A stretch of 47,500 nt of DNA from Armadillidium nasatum (GCA_009176605.1 SEYY01012177.1:1-47500); one strand, 5' to 3'. Positions 1 through 15,689 are shown, counted from the first letter of the stretch. Numbers and translations: made by a program. The notes: generated by a model not told the origin, from the sequence alone.

Positions 1-410
1 TATTAGGTATTTCATTTAACAATTATATATATATTATATAATATTATATTGCTATACAAATCCATGATATATGCATATTAATGTATAATGAAAATAAGAT
101 TGTTTACTTTTGGTATGCTCCAGAATTATTAGATTAAAGCATCATGATTTTTTTTTTTTTAAACTAACAGAAATGTATTATGTTTCATTTAAAAGTTTTT
201 GATTTTTAATAGAGTAAGAAGAAAATTCTTAAATTTGAGCAAATATATAAAGATTATACAAATAAGCAAATTGGCTGATTACTGATTATTATCAATTAAT
301 TGGTCTTGCTGAATCAACCAATTCTGTTAATCAGTTACCAATTATTATGTTCTATACTGTGCAGTTAAACCACTAAAATTTGTTGGATACCTTATAGTGA
401 TTATTTAAAA

Positions 411-416
<6 letters not shown>
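1..416. other. AT-rich non-coding sequence
   Basis: No open frame, RNA gene or recognised repeat is visible here. The sequence is AT-rich with short A and T runs and leads into the first (AT)n tract. Confidence 0.5.

Positions 417-488
<72 letters not shown>
417..488. repeat. (AT)n microsatellite, interrupted
   Basis: Imperfect AT dinucleotide tract with a few AA or TA interruptions, followed by a poly-T run (about 495-520). Confidence 0.95.
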
Positions 489-2203
<1,715 letters not shown>

Positions 2204-2218
2204 ATCCTCCCCACCCGT
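2204..2218 (-). other. Polypurine tract of the Gypsy element
   Basis: On the minus strand GGGTGGGGAGGAT immediately precedes the TG that begins the 3' LTR. This is the expected primer site for plus-strand DNA synthesis. Confidence 0.8.
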
Positions 2219-2418
2219 CAACTTGCGTTGACGCACCTTTTCTTTATTTTATGACCATATAAATAAAATTCCATTCCAGAAAATAAATCTTTCTTCTTCA
2301 AAACAACAAAACAAAAAAAACAATCTTCCTTTAAAAAAAACAAAAATACTTTCTTTTCTTTCAAAAAACTTTATCAAAAAAATAATTAACTAAAACTTTT
2401 TTTTACTTTTTTTCTTTT

Positions 2419-2462
<44 letters not shown>

Positions 2463-2523
2463 TAAAAAAAAAAAAAGCTCAAAATTTACCTATATATATA
2501 TATATATTTTTTTTTTTTTCAAT
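2219..2523. other. Non-coding spacer between pol and 3' LTR
   Basis: It holds T- and A-rich low-complexity sequence, including a long poly-T run (about 2419-2457) and a short AT repeat near 2495. No envelope or other frame is visible. Confidence 0.7.
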
Positions 2524-4152
2524 TTAATTTTTGTTTCTTTTTCTTTCCAATAAATAGGGGAATATTAAAGGTAAATCCTGACATTTTCCTCTTGATTGAG
2601 TTTGCGGAATTCTTTCACCAACCTCTATTTGTCTCTCAACTCCATGAATCATGGGTGGTTCTTCTGGTTCAAAGCCCTCAAAGGAACCACTATTTTGATA
2701 AGTTATACGTATATTCTCTTGTTCATTTTCAAGTACTCCATCTTTTTCAACTCCTTCTGGCCTCAATAGGGGTGTCGAATATCTATTTGGATCCAATAAG
2801 TTAAAATTATTTGGTAATGATTCTCTCTCTACTATATAAGATGACAAAATCCTGGCTTGGGTTAACTCCCATCGTCTCTCAGCTTCATCTAACAAATCAG
2901 AGGTATCCCATAATAAGAATGAATTTATCTCTTCTTCCTCCTCGGTGACTACTATGTCGGGATCTTCTTGGGATAAACCTTCTCTGACTACCGTTATTAA
3001 TTGGGCTTGTACTTGATTAAGACGGAACAAAGTTTCTTTTACTTGTTTTAATTTTTCTTCATCGACCTCGAACCCTTCAAAGAACCCTTCTTCATCATCC
3101 TCCTCCTCTGGATTGGCGAAACTTTGCTGGGGTTGTTCTTCATTTTCCTCCACTACCAGATTAGACTCTTCTCGGATGTTAGCTTGTCTTTCTTCATCTG
3201 ATTTCATAATGTCCCAAAATTCGAACTCATTTCTTAAATATTCTGTGGGCAACTTCCATTTTCTCAATTGTCTATGATGGACACGATATTGTCTACCAAG
3301 GTGGTCAGCTTCTATTATGTATGTAACCCTATTTGGGTGTACTTGGATGATTTTATATGGTCCATAATATCGAGGTCTGAACTTATTCACAGTGAGATCC
3401 CCAGGGAAATGAACTTTGAGTCCCACCATTTGGTTTAATTCATAAGGCTCAAACCTTTGATGTCCCTCTTCCCATCTCTCGTCTACTCGGGGTAACGGTA
3501 ACCCAGTGTGCAAAACATGGGCCTTTTTTAAGATGTTCTCACAAGGTGTCAAATTCGTCTCAGAATGGGTGGTATGATTGTAAATTAAAATTACTTGGGA
3601 AAGATCTTCATCCCAAGATGATGGGTGTTTGATGGACATCCTTAAATATTGGCTTAATGTTCTATTGACTCTTTCCACTGCACCATTTGAAGCGGGTGTA
3701 TATGGGGTTGTTAGTATATGTTTAATTCCCTGAGTCCTCAGTAAGTCTTCAAACTCTGGTCCTATAAATTCTCTCCCATTATCACTTAACAAGCGTTCAG
3801 GAAGCTTAGGGAGGAAGGGCAAGATGTTATTTTTCAAGGCTGAAGTTACTGTTAAACTTTGCTTATTTCTTAAGGGGATTGCCGAGACCCATTTCGTGAA
3901 ATGATCCACCATGACCAATGCATACTGGTTTCCTTTAGATGATTTAGGAAACTGGATCAAATCTACCGCAACTAACTCAAAAGGTGTTGATGTAGCTATT
4001 TTTAATACAGGCGGTGCATAAATGATGTTGGAAATTTTATACGCCTGACATTTGTAACAGGTGGATGTTATATCTGCACAAATGGTGTTAATTTTAGGAT
4101 GCCAGATTCTTTGGATTAAGAGAGAATATAATTTGTTTCCCCACATGGGCAA
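2524..4152 (-). CDS. Gypsy pol, integrase core and C-terminal extension
   Basis: This 542-residue frame carries the integrase. Part of the HHCC zinc-binding domain (CADITSTCYKC, about residues 25-35) is followed by the catalytic core. Asp64 (VAVDLIQF), Asp124 (LLSDNGREF) and Glu160 (NGAVERVNR) have the D,D-35-E spacing of retroviral-type integrases. A GPY/F-type module (GPYKIIQVHPNRVTY) follows at about 262-300. After that lies a roughly 240-residue acidic, Glu-rich tail that I do not recognise. It has no membrane segment, so it is not an envelope protein. The start is artificial: the frame is joined to the preceding one by a single-base change near 4140, inside a G/A run that splits the zinc-binding domain. 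Confidence 0.9.
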   Translation of the reverse strand: MPMWGNKLYSLLIQRIWHPKINTICADITSTCYKCQAYKISNIIYAPPVLKIATSTPFELVAVDLIQFPKSSKGNQYALVMVDHFTKWVSAIPLRNKQSLTVTSALKNNILPFLPKLPERLLSDNGREFIGPEFEDLLRTQGIKHILTTPYTPASNGAVERVNRTLSQYLRMSIKHPSSWDEDLSQVILIYNHTTHSETNLTPCENILKKAHVLHTGLPLPRVDERWEEGHQRFEPYELNQMVGLKVHFPGDLTVNKFRPRYYGPYKIIQVHPNRVTYIIEADHLGRQYRVHHRQLRKWKLPTEYLRNEFEFWDIMKSDEERQANIREESNLVVEENEEQPQQSFANPEEEDDEEGFFEGFEVDEEKLKQVKETLFRLNQVQAQLITVVREGLSQEDPDIVVTEEEEEINSFLLWDTSDLLDEAERRWELTQARILSSYIVERESLPNNFNLLDPNRYSTPLLRPEGVEKDGVLENEQENIRITYQNSGSFEGFEPEEPPMIHGVERQIEVGERIPQTQSRGKCQDLPLIFPYLLERKRNKN

Positions 4153-4456
4153 AGTTCACATGTGTCTTGATGGCAATTTTCGTCAAATAAGTGTCAGGTA
4201 CCACCAACGCAAATTCACCTGTTAACATCTCCCGATATAATCGACCATCCCTTAAGTACAAATACTTATGGGATCGTGCAAATGGTCTTAAAATTCCCAC
4301 AAATGGTAAATTCCTTATTATGGCCCGTTTTAATCTTATTAATACTGGATCATGGTCCTGAATAAGATCCACTTCCGTATCTTCTATTCCGAGTGGGTTT
4401 ATAATATCGTCATCCTCATTTCCTACAATATGATATATACGAATTGTTTGCTTCAC
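4094..4456 (-). CDS. Gypsy pol, linker and integrase N-terminus
   Basis: The frame bridges the OTU-like region and integrase. It contains the first two His ligands of the integrase zinc-binding domain (about THVNFAH), and the Cys pair lies in the next frame. Upstream it reads as a pre-integrase linker (LRDGRLYREM). Both ends are set by one-base shifts next to G runs, near 4455 and 4140. The apparent Met start is therefore not a real translation start. Confidence 0.8.
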   Translation of the reverse strand: MKQTIRIYHIVGNEDDDIINPLGIEDTEVDLIQDHDPVLIRLKRAIIRNLPFVGILRPFARSHKYLYLRDGRLYREMLTGEFALVVPDTYLTKIAIKTHVNFAHVGKQIIFSLNPKNLAS

Positions 4457-5684
4457 CTCCCCACCAGTCTGTTGTTCTCTTCCCTCTTTTGGTGTCTTTT
4501 ACTTCCGATGCCGAACTTTGGTTCTCTTCCATCGACTCATTTAATAGATCAAACTCTTGAAACTCTCCAGATTTAATCATTTTGGTAGCACCTATTGTTT
4601 CTTCTTTCCCATAGTTCATTAATACCAACAGATTATAATGGACTCCTCCCAAGCACAAAAGATGACAAGGATTACCTTCCGTAGAATCTCCATAACGCAA
4701 GGGCTTCACATCTCCATAATACACATAAACTTTGATCTTTTTAATAGTTGCAAATGCCTGTATTGCCTGCGTGATTGGGAACTGTCCTACGTTCTTCATC
4801 AGTTGTAACCTTTTGGTAATTTGTTTTGCATTCTTTCCTGTTGGCAAACCATACTTCATTATATTCTCCATAAGCTCATGAATTACCTCTTCTCGTATTG
4901 CTTGGTGTTGTTCTTTCGAGCCACATAACCAAGTTGAAAAAGCTTGGAATAATGAATCACCTCCGCCAGGCATTTTGATTTCAGAAAAACCTTTAGGAAG
5001 GCAATGTCCGAGTATGACCTCATGATCTTCTTCATTCCCCCTCATGGGTGCTCTTGACAAAACATCGGCCACTACATTGTTTTTCCCGGGTATATATTTC
5101 AACTCATAATCAATGTCATTTAGTTCTTCTAAAGTTCGAGCCACACGCGCATTTACTAAAGGCATATTATAGAGGAACAACAAGGGCTTATGATCTGTGT
5201 GGATGATGACTTGAATACCACACAAGAAGGGTTTTAATGATCTTACTGCCCACCTGATGGCGGCTATTTCCTTTTCGGTTGTACTATATCGTTGTTCTGC
5301 TTTCGAGAAAGTGGTGGAGATGAAGGCTATGGGTAATTCCTTTCCTTGTTGGTCTTGAGCCAAACAAGCTCCTGCTCCTACATCCGAAGCGTCCACATAC
5401 AACTTCAATGGTTGGGCTCCTTCTGAGCGATCAGGATAAGTCAAAATTGGTGGTTCAATTAAAGTCTTCTTCAAGGTCTCAAATGCCTCATTACACTTCT
5501 CAGTCCACTTTAAGGTTTTTCCCCCCAATAATTCAAAAAGAGGCTTGGCGATTACTGAACAATGTGGGATATGCCTCCTATAGAAATTTATCATTCCCAA
5601 AAACTGTCTTAATTGGCGAATGGTCTTGGGAGTTGGAAACTTCATTATACCCTGTAGAACTTTCATCCAAGGGAACCATCCCAT
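4416..5684 (-). CDS. Gypsy pol, RNase H and OTU-like domain
   Basis: This 422-residue frame begins in the RT connection region (RQLRQFLGMINFYRRHIP). RNase H follows, with Asp98 (LYVDAS), Glu138 (TTEKE), Asp164 (HTDHKPLL) and Asp207 (VVADVLSR). Directly after it, about residues 230-356, is a segment resembling an OTU cysteine protease: GGGDSLFQAFSTWL, then IREEVIHELMENI, and GGVHYNLLV near the end. The position of the catalytic Cys is Ser244, the Asp three residues before it is Gly, and the His349 equivalent is kept. An active cysteine protease is therefore unlikely. The remaining C-terminal part is acidic and unrecognised. The start is an artefact of a one-base shift near 5663. Confidence 0.85.
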   Translation of the reverse strand: MGWFPWMKVLQGIMKFPTPKTIRQLRQFLGMINFYRRHIPHCSVIAKPLFELLGGKTLKWTEKCNEAFETLKKTLIEPPILTYPDRSEGAQPLKLYVDASDVGAGACLAQDQQGKELPIAFISTTFSKAEQRYSTTEKEIAAIRWAVRSLKPFLCGIQVIIHTDHKPLLFLYNMPLVNARVARTLEELNDIDYELKYIPGKNNVVADVLSRAPMRGNEEDHEVILGHCLPKGFSEIKMPGGGDSLFQAFSTWLCGSKEQHQAIREEVIHELMENIMKYGLPTGKNAKQITKRLQLMKNVGQFPITQAIQAFATIKKIKVYVYYGDVKPLRYGDSTEGNPCHLLCLGGVHYNLLVLMNYGKEETIGATKMIKSGEFQEFDLLNESMEENQSSASEVKDTKRGKRTTDWWGGEANNSYISYCRK

Positions 5685-7518
5685 TTTCGGAAACCTTGTG
5701 CCCCAAGTATTGAACTTCTTTTCTCAATAGGAATGTCTTAGTGGGTTTGATTTTGAACCCAGTCTCTTTGAAAGCCTTCAATACTTTTTCCAATATTTCA
5801 AGGTGTTTTTCAAATGTCTCACTTATAATAAGCACGTCATCCAAATATACCATGCATTCGCTCCATGGGATATGGGACAAAGCGAATCGCATCCCACGTT
5901 GAAATGTAGCTGGTCCGTTTTTGACCCCAAAGGGCATTCGTAGGAACTCCCAGTGGGATAATGGGGTAGTAAAAGCTGTTTTTTCAATGCTATTCTCTTC
6001 CATCTCTACTTGGTAATAACCTTTAACCAGATCTATGGTGGTAAAATACTTCATCCCTTGTAGACTGAAAAGCATATCAACAAGATTTGGTATAGGAAAA
6101 CTATCTCCCTTTGTGACTTTATTAAGCTCACGGTAGTCTATACAAAGCCGTATAGTTCCGTCTTTCTTCCTAATGGGTACCACGGGAGCAGAGTAAGGTG
6201 ATTTACTTCTTCGTATTATTCCCTCTTCTTCCATTTTCTTACAATTTTCCTCTATCTCTTTCAATATTGGCCCTTGCAATCGCCTTACGGGTACTTGCAC
6301 AGGGTCTTCTGTTAACGTTTCAATCGTATGTTTTATTACACTGGTACATCCTACGTCTGAATCTCCCTTACTTAAAACAGATGGGTAACTTGCTAATAAT
6401 AAGGTAAGCTGTTCTCTTTGTTCTGTGGTAACATCTGCTTCTTCTAATCGAAAAGCTTGTTTGATTTGCTCGTTTGTCCATTCTTTCTTCTCTTCTTCAT
6501 TTGTTCCACTCAATTCTACTAAACCTATTGATGGATGGGAATTTTCTAGTGTTTCCATTTTTCCTATTATAGATCCTTTTTGTAATTTCTTTGGGCGATC
6601 ACCATCATTTCGAATGATCAGGATAGCCCTGTTCTGATGAAATTTCACCAAAGCCGGATCTATACTCAACTTTTTAGGCAACGTTTCCTCGGACTCTACC
6701 AGCATCACCTGATCTTCAGATAACTCTGGCCTTGTTCTTACCTCTATGGTGGTATACTCTTTAGGCTGAAGCGTGATATTTTCCGCTACTACGCAAGTGA
6801 ATCTCAAGTTCTGTTCCTCTCTCATATCTATTGCAACTGTCTGTACCTTATTTCCTCTACGCACCACCAATTCTTTTGCACTGGGATCAGGCAACAAATG
6901 TTCCCTCTTGAGAACATCATACCCAATCACCACGTCATATTCTGTTACCTCATCAGGTATGATGATAAACCGGTTTGAGCTTAACATATAATCAGTGGCT
7001 AATTTAAATGATATAATTACTTCGCCCATAACGGGGAACTTATTTCTTCCGATTCCTTCTACACTCCGATAAGCTGTACTCATTCTTGGGTATTTTTCAG
7101 GATCTAATACATTGAAACAACGAGCAGTTATTAAGCTAACTTCAGCGCCTGTATCCACAAATGCAACACATTTTGTTAACTGGGGCTGATCCGGAATAGA
7201 AACTCCTAACAATAATGTTTCATCAGGGGTTCTTATCTCTCTATAGGTGATAATTTCTTCTGGTTCTTCGTTATCTTGCTGTCTTTCTCCTGTCACTTCA
7301 TTTAAGCCAAAATTTTTGGTCTCTCCAGAATCTTCAACTTGCCATTCCCTTTCAATGTCCGTTTCAATTTCATTTTCTTCTGCACCTCCGTATATGTCTT
7401 GTTGACAATTATTAGAATGGTCTTCAGTGATTTGAATCTGAGGAATCTCCTGAGACTCTCCAGAAGGTTCCTCTACTCTTTCATCTTCCTGGTTGTGTAT
7501 CTGTTGGTTCTCCAGCAA
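5578..7518 (-). CDS. Gypsy pol, protease and reverse transcriptase
   Basis: This frame follows gag and is expected to be reached by -1 frameshifting at 7545-7551, so the first residue shown is not an initiator. An acidic leader of about 115 residues precedes the aspartic protease (FVDTGAEVSLI, catalytic Asp122). The reverse transcriptase has RLCIDYRELNKVT, TIDLVKGYYQV, FLRMPFGVKNGPATFQ and the YLDD box (about residues 558-561). The frame loses homology after about residue 618, where a single-base change near 5663 moves the true reading into the next frame. Confidence 0.93.
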   Translation of the reverse strand: MLENQQIHNQEDERVEEPSGESQEIPQIQITEDHSNNCQQDIYGGAEENEIETDIEREWQVEDSGETKNFGLNEVTGERQQDNEEPEEIITYREIRTPDETLLLGVSIPDQPQLTKCVAFVDTGAEVSLITARCFNVLDPEKYPRMSTAYRSVEGIGRNKFPVMGEVIISFKLATDYMLSSNRFIIIPDEVTEYDVVIGYDVLKREHLLPDPSAKELVVRRGNKVQTVAIDMREEQNLRFTCVVAENITLQPKEYTTIEVRTRPELSEDQVMLVESEETLPKKLSIDPALVKFHQNRAILIIRNDGDRPKKLQKGSIIGKMETLENSHPSIGLVELSGTNEEEKKEWTNEQIKQAFRLEEADVTTEQREQLTLLLASYPSVLSKGDSDVGCTSVIKHTIETLTEDPVQVPVRRLQGPILKEIEENCKKMEEEGIIRRSKSPYSAPVVPIRKKDGTIRLCIDYRELNKVTKGDSFPIPNLVDMLFSLQGMKYFTTIDLVKGYYQVEMEENSIEKTAFTTPLSHWEFLRMPFGVKNGPATFQRGMRFALSHIPWSECMVYLDDVLIISETFEKHLEILEKVLKAFKETGFKIKPTKTFLLRKEVQYLGHKVSENGMVPLDESSTGYNEVSNSQDHSPIKTVFGNDKFL

Positions 7519-7551
7519 GAGGTCTTCCCTGCCGGAGCTTATTAGTTTCCC
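7510..7551 (-). promoter_or_regulatory. Programmed -1 ribosomal frameshift signal, gag to pol
   Basis: On the minus strand the heptamer GGGAAAC (7551-7545) is positioned as G GGA AAC in the gag frame, one codon before the gag stop TAA (7544-7542). A slip of one base back enters exactly the pol frame. A 7-nt spacer (7544-7538) is followed by a 9-bp stem: CTCCGGCAG (7537-7529) pairs with TTGCTGGAG (7518-7510) around a 10-nt loop, with two G-U pairs. Slippery site, spacer and stem match the standard retroviral signal. Confidence 0.85.
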
Positions 7552-8840
7552 TGGTTAGTTGGACAATCTTTTCCTAAATGGTCCCCCTCGCACAATGGGC
7601 ACTCTAATTTGTCATTATTCTTGACGGGACAACTCCCCACCAGATGGCCTACTTCTTTGCAATGTAAACATCTATTTTGAGCTATATAACAATCATCATA
7701 TTGGTGTCCTCTTTTTCCACAATATCTGCACAATGGTCGAGCTCGGCACTGACTCATGGTGTGTCCAGGTTTCTTACAATGGAAACAGGACTGTCTTGTA
7801 TTATCTTGAAATCGCCGGTTTGACTGTCCACGATACCATGTTGCTGAATCTCTAGATCTTCCTCTGCCATTATATGAGTTATCCTGGTTTCGAGGAGTTT
7901 CCTCCCTATTGGGTACTGATTGGGTTACCACATTGATCTTTGCTGGACACCCAATGGCCACTTCCGGTTGGTGTGAACAACAACACATTCTTGAAGTCAT
8001 TTCCTGGAACTTAGGTGATACTGAGGCCGGCTGAGTCAAATCAATTAATTTTTTATCAAAAACTCCCCTTTCAACCGTGTAACTACTATCTACAATAGCC
8101 ACTAATCTTTCCCAGGGTATTTGTAAACCTAATGATGTTTCAATGGCCATCAAGGTACTGTTAACCTTGGTCTTTACCTCTTCGGGCAAACTCTTTAAAA
8201 ACCTCTGGCGTACAATGGGCATCTTGGTAACTTCATTTCCAGGAAATGCTTTCTGAGCCAGACCTATTAATCGTAATGCGAAGAGTGGAATTGTCTCGCC
8301 TTCCTTCAGACTCGCTTCTGTAAAATTTTCGGAGTCCACTCTCAATTCTTTTTCAAGCTCTTCTCTGTACCACTGCAACATTCGTTCCCTTACTTCTCCA
8401 TATTCTACAGAAGTTTGAGCTATGATCTTATAAACCTCCGATGCAACTCCTTCTAAATGTTGGCCCAATAAGGGTACTCTTCCTTCAACCGAACCAGGAT
8501 AGGTAACTGCACAATAATCTTCAAACCGGGTTAAAAATTGTACCAACGTTTCTCCGGAACTCATTCGAAATTTCCCTGGTGGTATTACCTTTGGTTTCTT
8601 CTCAATCGCCAGTGCCTGGATTAATGCTGTCACAGATTGTACTAATTCAGCATTTTGCTGAAGCAAAGCATCTAAAGTTCGACCACCTGCAAAACTATTA
8701 TTATTTTCTCCCGAATGATTATTTACATCACCCAAATTTGGTGGATTATTATTATTTCCAACAGGAGGGTTCTCTGAAGGATTTTCCACCGAAGCAGGAA
8801 TTTTAATATCATCCAGCTGGGAATTCATGTCATCAGTCAT
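7542..8840 (-). CDS. Gypsy gag polyprotein
   Basis: This intact 432-residue frame encodes the structural protein of the particle. The N-terminal 60 residues are Asn-rich. A capsid-like helical region follows (about 90-300), including GETLVQFLTRFEDYCAVTYP, a pattern typical of retrotransposon gag. Four zinc knuckles occupy the C-terminus: residues 352-365 (CFHCKKPGHTMSQC), 371-384, 391-404 and 414-426. The last is one residue short, CX2CX3HX4C. It is the first frame after the 5' LTR, with its ATG preceded by an A-run leader. It ends at a stop that overlaps the pol frameshift signal. Confidence 0.93.
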   Translation of the reverse strand: MTDDMNSQLDDIKIPASVENPSENPPVGNNNNPPNLGDVNNHSGENNNSFAGGRTLDALLQQNAELVQSVTALIQALAIEKKPKVIPPGKFRMSSGETLVQFLTRFEDYCAVTYPGSVEGRVPLLGQHLEGVASEVYKIIAQTSVEYGEVRERMLQWYREELEKELRVDSENFTEASLKEGETIPLFALRLIGLAQKAFPGNEVTKMPIVRQRFLKSLPEEVKTKVNSTLMAIETSLGLQIPWERLVAIVDSSYTVERGVFDKKLIDLTQPASVSPKFQEMTSRMCCCSHQPEVAIGCPAKINVVTQSVPNREETPRNQDNSYNGRGRSRDSATWYRGQSNRRFQDNTRQSCFHCKKPGHTMSQCRARPLCRYCGKRGHQYDDCYIAQNRCLHCKEVGHLVGSCPVKNNDKLECPLCEGDHLGKDCPTNQGN

Positions 8841-8975
8841 ATTTTTTTTTTTTTTTTTTTCAAAGAATGGAATGAGTGAGTATTAGAATACAAGAAGGGA
8901 CTTATCCCAGAAATGTGAATCAGAGTGACAGAACACTCAGCAGCAGAGGTAGGCACCTCAAAGGGAATAACTACG

Positions 8976-8986
8976 CTCTGCTACCA
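8976..8986 (-). other. Primer-binding site (initiator tRNA-Met)
   Basis: On the minus strand TGGTAGCAGAG lies 5 bases inside the 5' LTR. It is complementary to the 3' end of metazoan initiator tRNA-Met including CCA, and weaker matches continue for a few bases. Confidence 0.75.
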
Positions 8987-8991
8987 ATTTA

Positions 8992-10372
8992 TGTAATGGG
9001 GGCTCATTACAGAAAAAATGGAGAAAGTGATTGACTCTTACCACGATAAATGTTTAACGAGATTTCCCCACTTTTCCTCAGGAGTTTTGTTTTGAGAACG
9101 TGGGTACGAACAACAAAATTTCCTGTAGATTTCTATCCCCGTCTACTTTTTAGATTCCCCAAAAGGGCAAATTCAGCTGCTGAGTAGAAAATAAATAGAC
9201 TTAATTGATGATAAATTCTTCAAAATATGATAATAACTTTTAAATAAAATACTCACTCAAGACCGATGATTTAGGTATTTAGACCAGACAATTATTAATT
9301 CTTCAAAAAAAAAGGGACAACAAATAAACCTTTTTCTTATGTATTAATATATTAAATATAACACATTACAATAATAAATAACTATTTTTAAATATATATT
9401 TACAAGCCTATCTAACTAGGGAAGCTTCCTCTAATAATGATAAATTATTTAAATGATAAAATACCTAACACAAAAAATGAATAAACATAAGATTAACTTT
9501 TAATTCTTAGAAAATTATAGAAACGCTTTTAATATATAACTGTACAAAATAATACAAAAACCTAGCCAATAAATAAGTAATCAAAATCAATGTTAGACAA
9601 ATAATAATAATAATAATAAATTATAAATTAAAGATAAAGACCAGTTATGTTACCTTTGGGTTGGACATCTTATCCTCAATAGGAACACTTGACTCTTCCA
9701 CAAAGGGGATCAATCGATAACTCTCTTCCCTACTGGGTAATGCACAATATCTGGTATTTTCCAAATCAAATATGGTGGTGAAGTCTTCAGAAAAATTACA
9801 GGAACTTCGATGTTGATTCCTTTGACTGGTCAACTGAACCCTTTTAATAAAAGAATAAAAATGGAAAATTAAACATAAATCCCCCCCTTTGTATGATTAA
9901 ACTGTAGTAAATTTAGATTATTATACTTAAATGAATCTTACCAATTAATTTATTTCAAAACTTTAAATTAAACTATTAGATATAATTTAAACATTATACT
10001 TTAATGATAACTTTAAATTAAATTTTATGAGTTTTAGATTAAGGAATTTTATCAATTACTTTATTTTTAAACCTTAAATTTACTCTATTATTACTATTAC
10101 TCTAACTTCGTATATTATTTTAAACTTATACAATAATGATTATAAAACTTCTTACTCTTTTTGTTCATCAACAACAGTATAATCACAACTTACCCAGGGT
10201 TGGGGTGTATAAGGTCCAAAAGTTGGTATCTGTTTTCAGAAATAATAACAATATCTTCCAAATTTCCTTTTATAACTTGTTAATATCGTTTCTTCCAAAA
10301 TAATTAAACAAAATATTTACTTTATATTAATACTCTCTAAAGAAAGATATAAAAAAACGTAACTTCATTTCA
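8992..10372 (-). repeat. Gypsy 5' LTR (right copy)
   Basis: Direct repeat of 832-2203. On the plus strand it runs from TGTAATGGGG to CTTCATTTCA, giving TG...CA ends. It should contain the element's promoter and polyadenylation site; neither can be pinned down by eye. A 62-codon open frame in it (9645-9833, minus) is not counted as a gene. Confidence 0.92.
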
Positions 10373-10394
10373 ATATATATATATATATATATAC
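10373..10394. repeat. Short (AT)n tract between Gypsy and LINE
   Basis: About 21 bp of AT repeat separates the Gypsy 5' LTR from the 3' end of the adjoining non-LTR element. Confidence 0.85.

Positions 10395-13170
<2,776 letters not shown>

Positions 13171-13265
<95 letters not shown>
13171..13265. repeat. (AT)n microsatellite
   Basis: AT repeat directly abutting the right end of hAT copy 1. Confidence 0.97.
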
Positions 13266-14257
<992 letters not shown>

Positions 14258-14269
14258 CCCTCAGATGGG

Positions 14270-14910
14270 TTAAAAGTAACCAGATGTACATTAAATTTTC
14301 AGAGGTTGCACAGTTGTACCAGATACACGTTATTTAGTATAATTTTTTGTGTACACAATCATATTGGTGCTGTGCATGGGAAAATTTAGTATAAAATTTC
14401 TCATGCACAGCAGCAAAATTGTTGGGTATATACCAAAAAATTTTCTAAATAAAAATATGTTTCTTGCCTAACTGTACAACCTCTGAAATTTTTTTATACC
14501 CAACTATTTTGTTGCTGTGAATGGAAAAAATTTTAAAATGTTTTAAATTTTTCCCCACCACAGCACCAAAATGATTAGGTATACAAAATGTTTTTGAAAG
14601 TTGTACTGATGCACATTTTTTAAGAAATATTTTTTGCTGATATGGTATGTATAGGAAAAACCAATTTGAAATTTTTCCCATGCACAGCAACAAAATGGTT
14701 GGGTATACTGTATATTAAAAAAAAAATTTTTTTCAGAGATTGTACAGTTGGTCAAGCTATGCATATTTATTTTTATAAAAACTTTTTAAATTCCAATTTT
14801 AAAAATTATTTTCTTGTGCACAGCAGCAAAATTATTGGTATACAAGAAATTGTTCTAAATAAAAAATGTCTATCTTGCCCAACTTTACAAACTAAAAATT
14901 TCACTTTGGA
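14270..14910. repeat. Cluster of direct and inverted repeats
   Basis: The core GCACAGCARCAAAAT followed by TTGGGTATA recurs near 14404, 14557, 14682 and 14819, at 125 to 153 bp spacing. It also appears in reverse orientation near 14354 and 14498. A second core, CAGAGGTTGCACAGTTG, is direct near 14299 and 14734 and reversed near 14468. Alternating orientation suggests repeated head-to-head duplication of a unit of about 140 bp. No coding frame is credible. Confidence 0.7.
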
Positions 14911-15612
<702 letters not shown>

Positions 15613-15689
15613 TAATATCAAAATACAACTATACAAGGCTAATAAAAATATTAAAACCTAAATTAAATGTAACACAATCCCCTTTAAAG

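Noticed and set aside
2524..3290. Envelope gene after integrase
   Set aside because: The tail is acidic and lacks a signal peptide, membrane segment or cleavage site, so there is no support for an envelope protein.
2592..8806. Plus-strand open frames across the Gypsy interior
   Set aside because: They are shadows of the minus-strand gag and pol frames.
9645..9833. 62-residue open frame within the Gypsy 5' LTR
   Set aside because: It lies within the LTR, has no recognisable domain, and the equivalent left-LTR region differs by indels.
14270..14910. CRISPR-like array
   Set aside because: Repeats are long, diverged and in both orientations, in a eukaryotic context.
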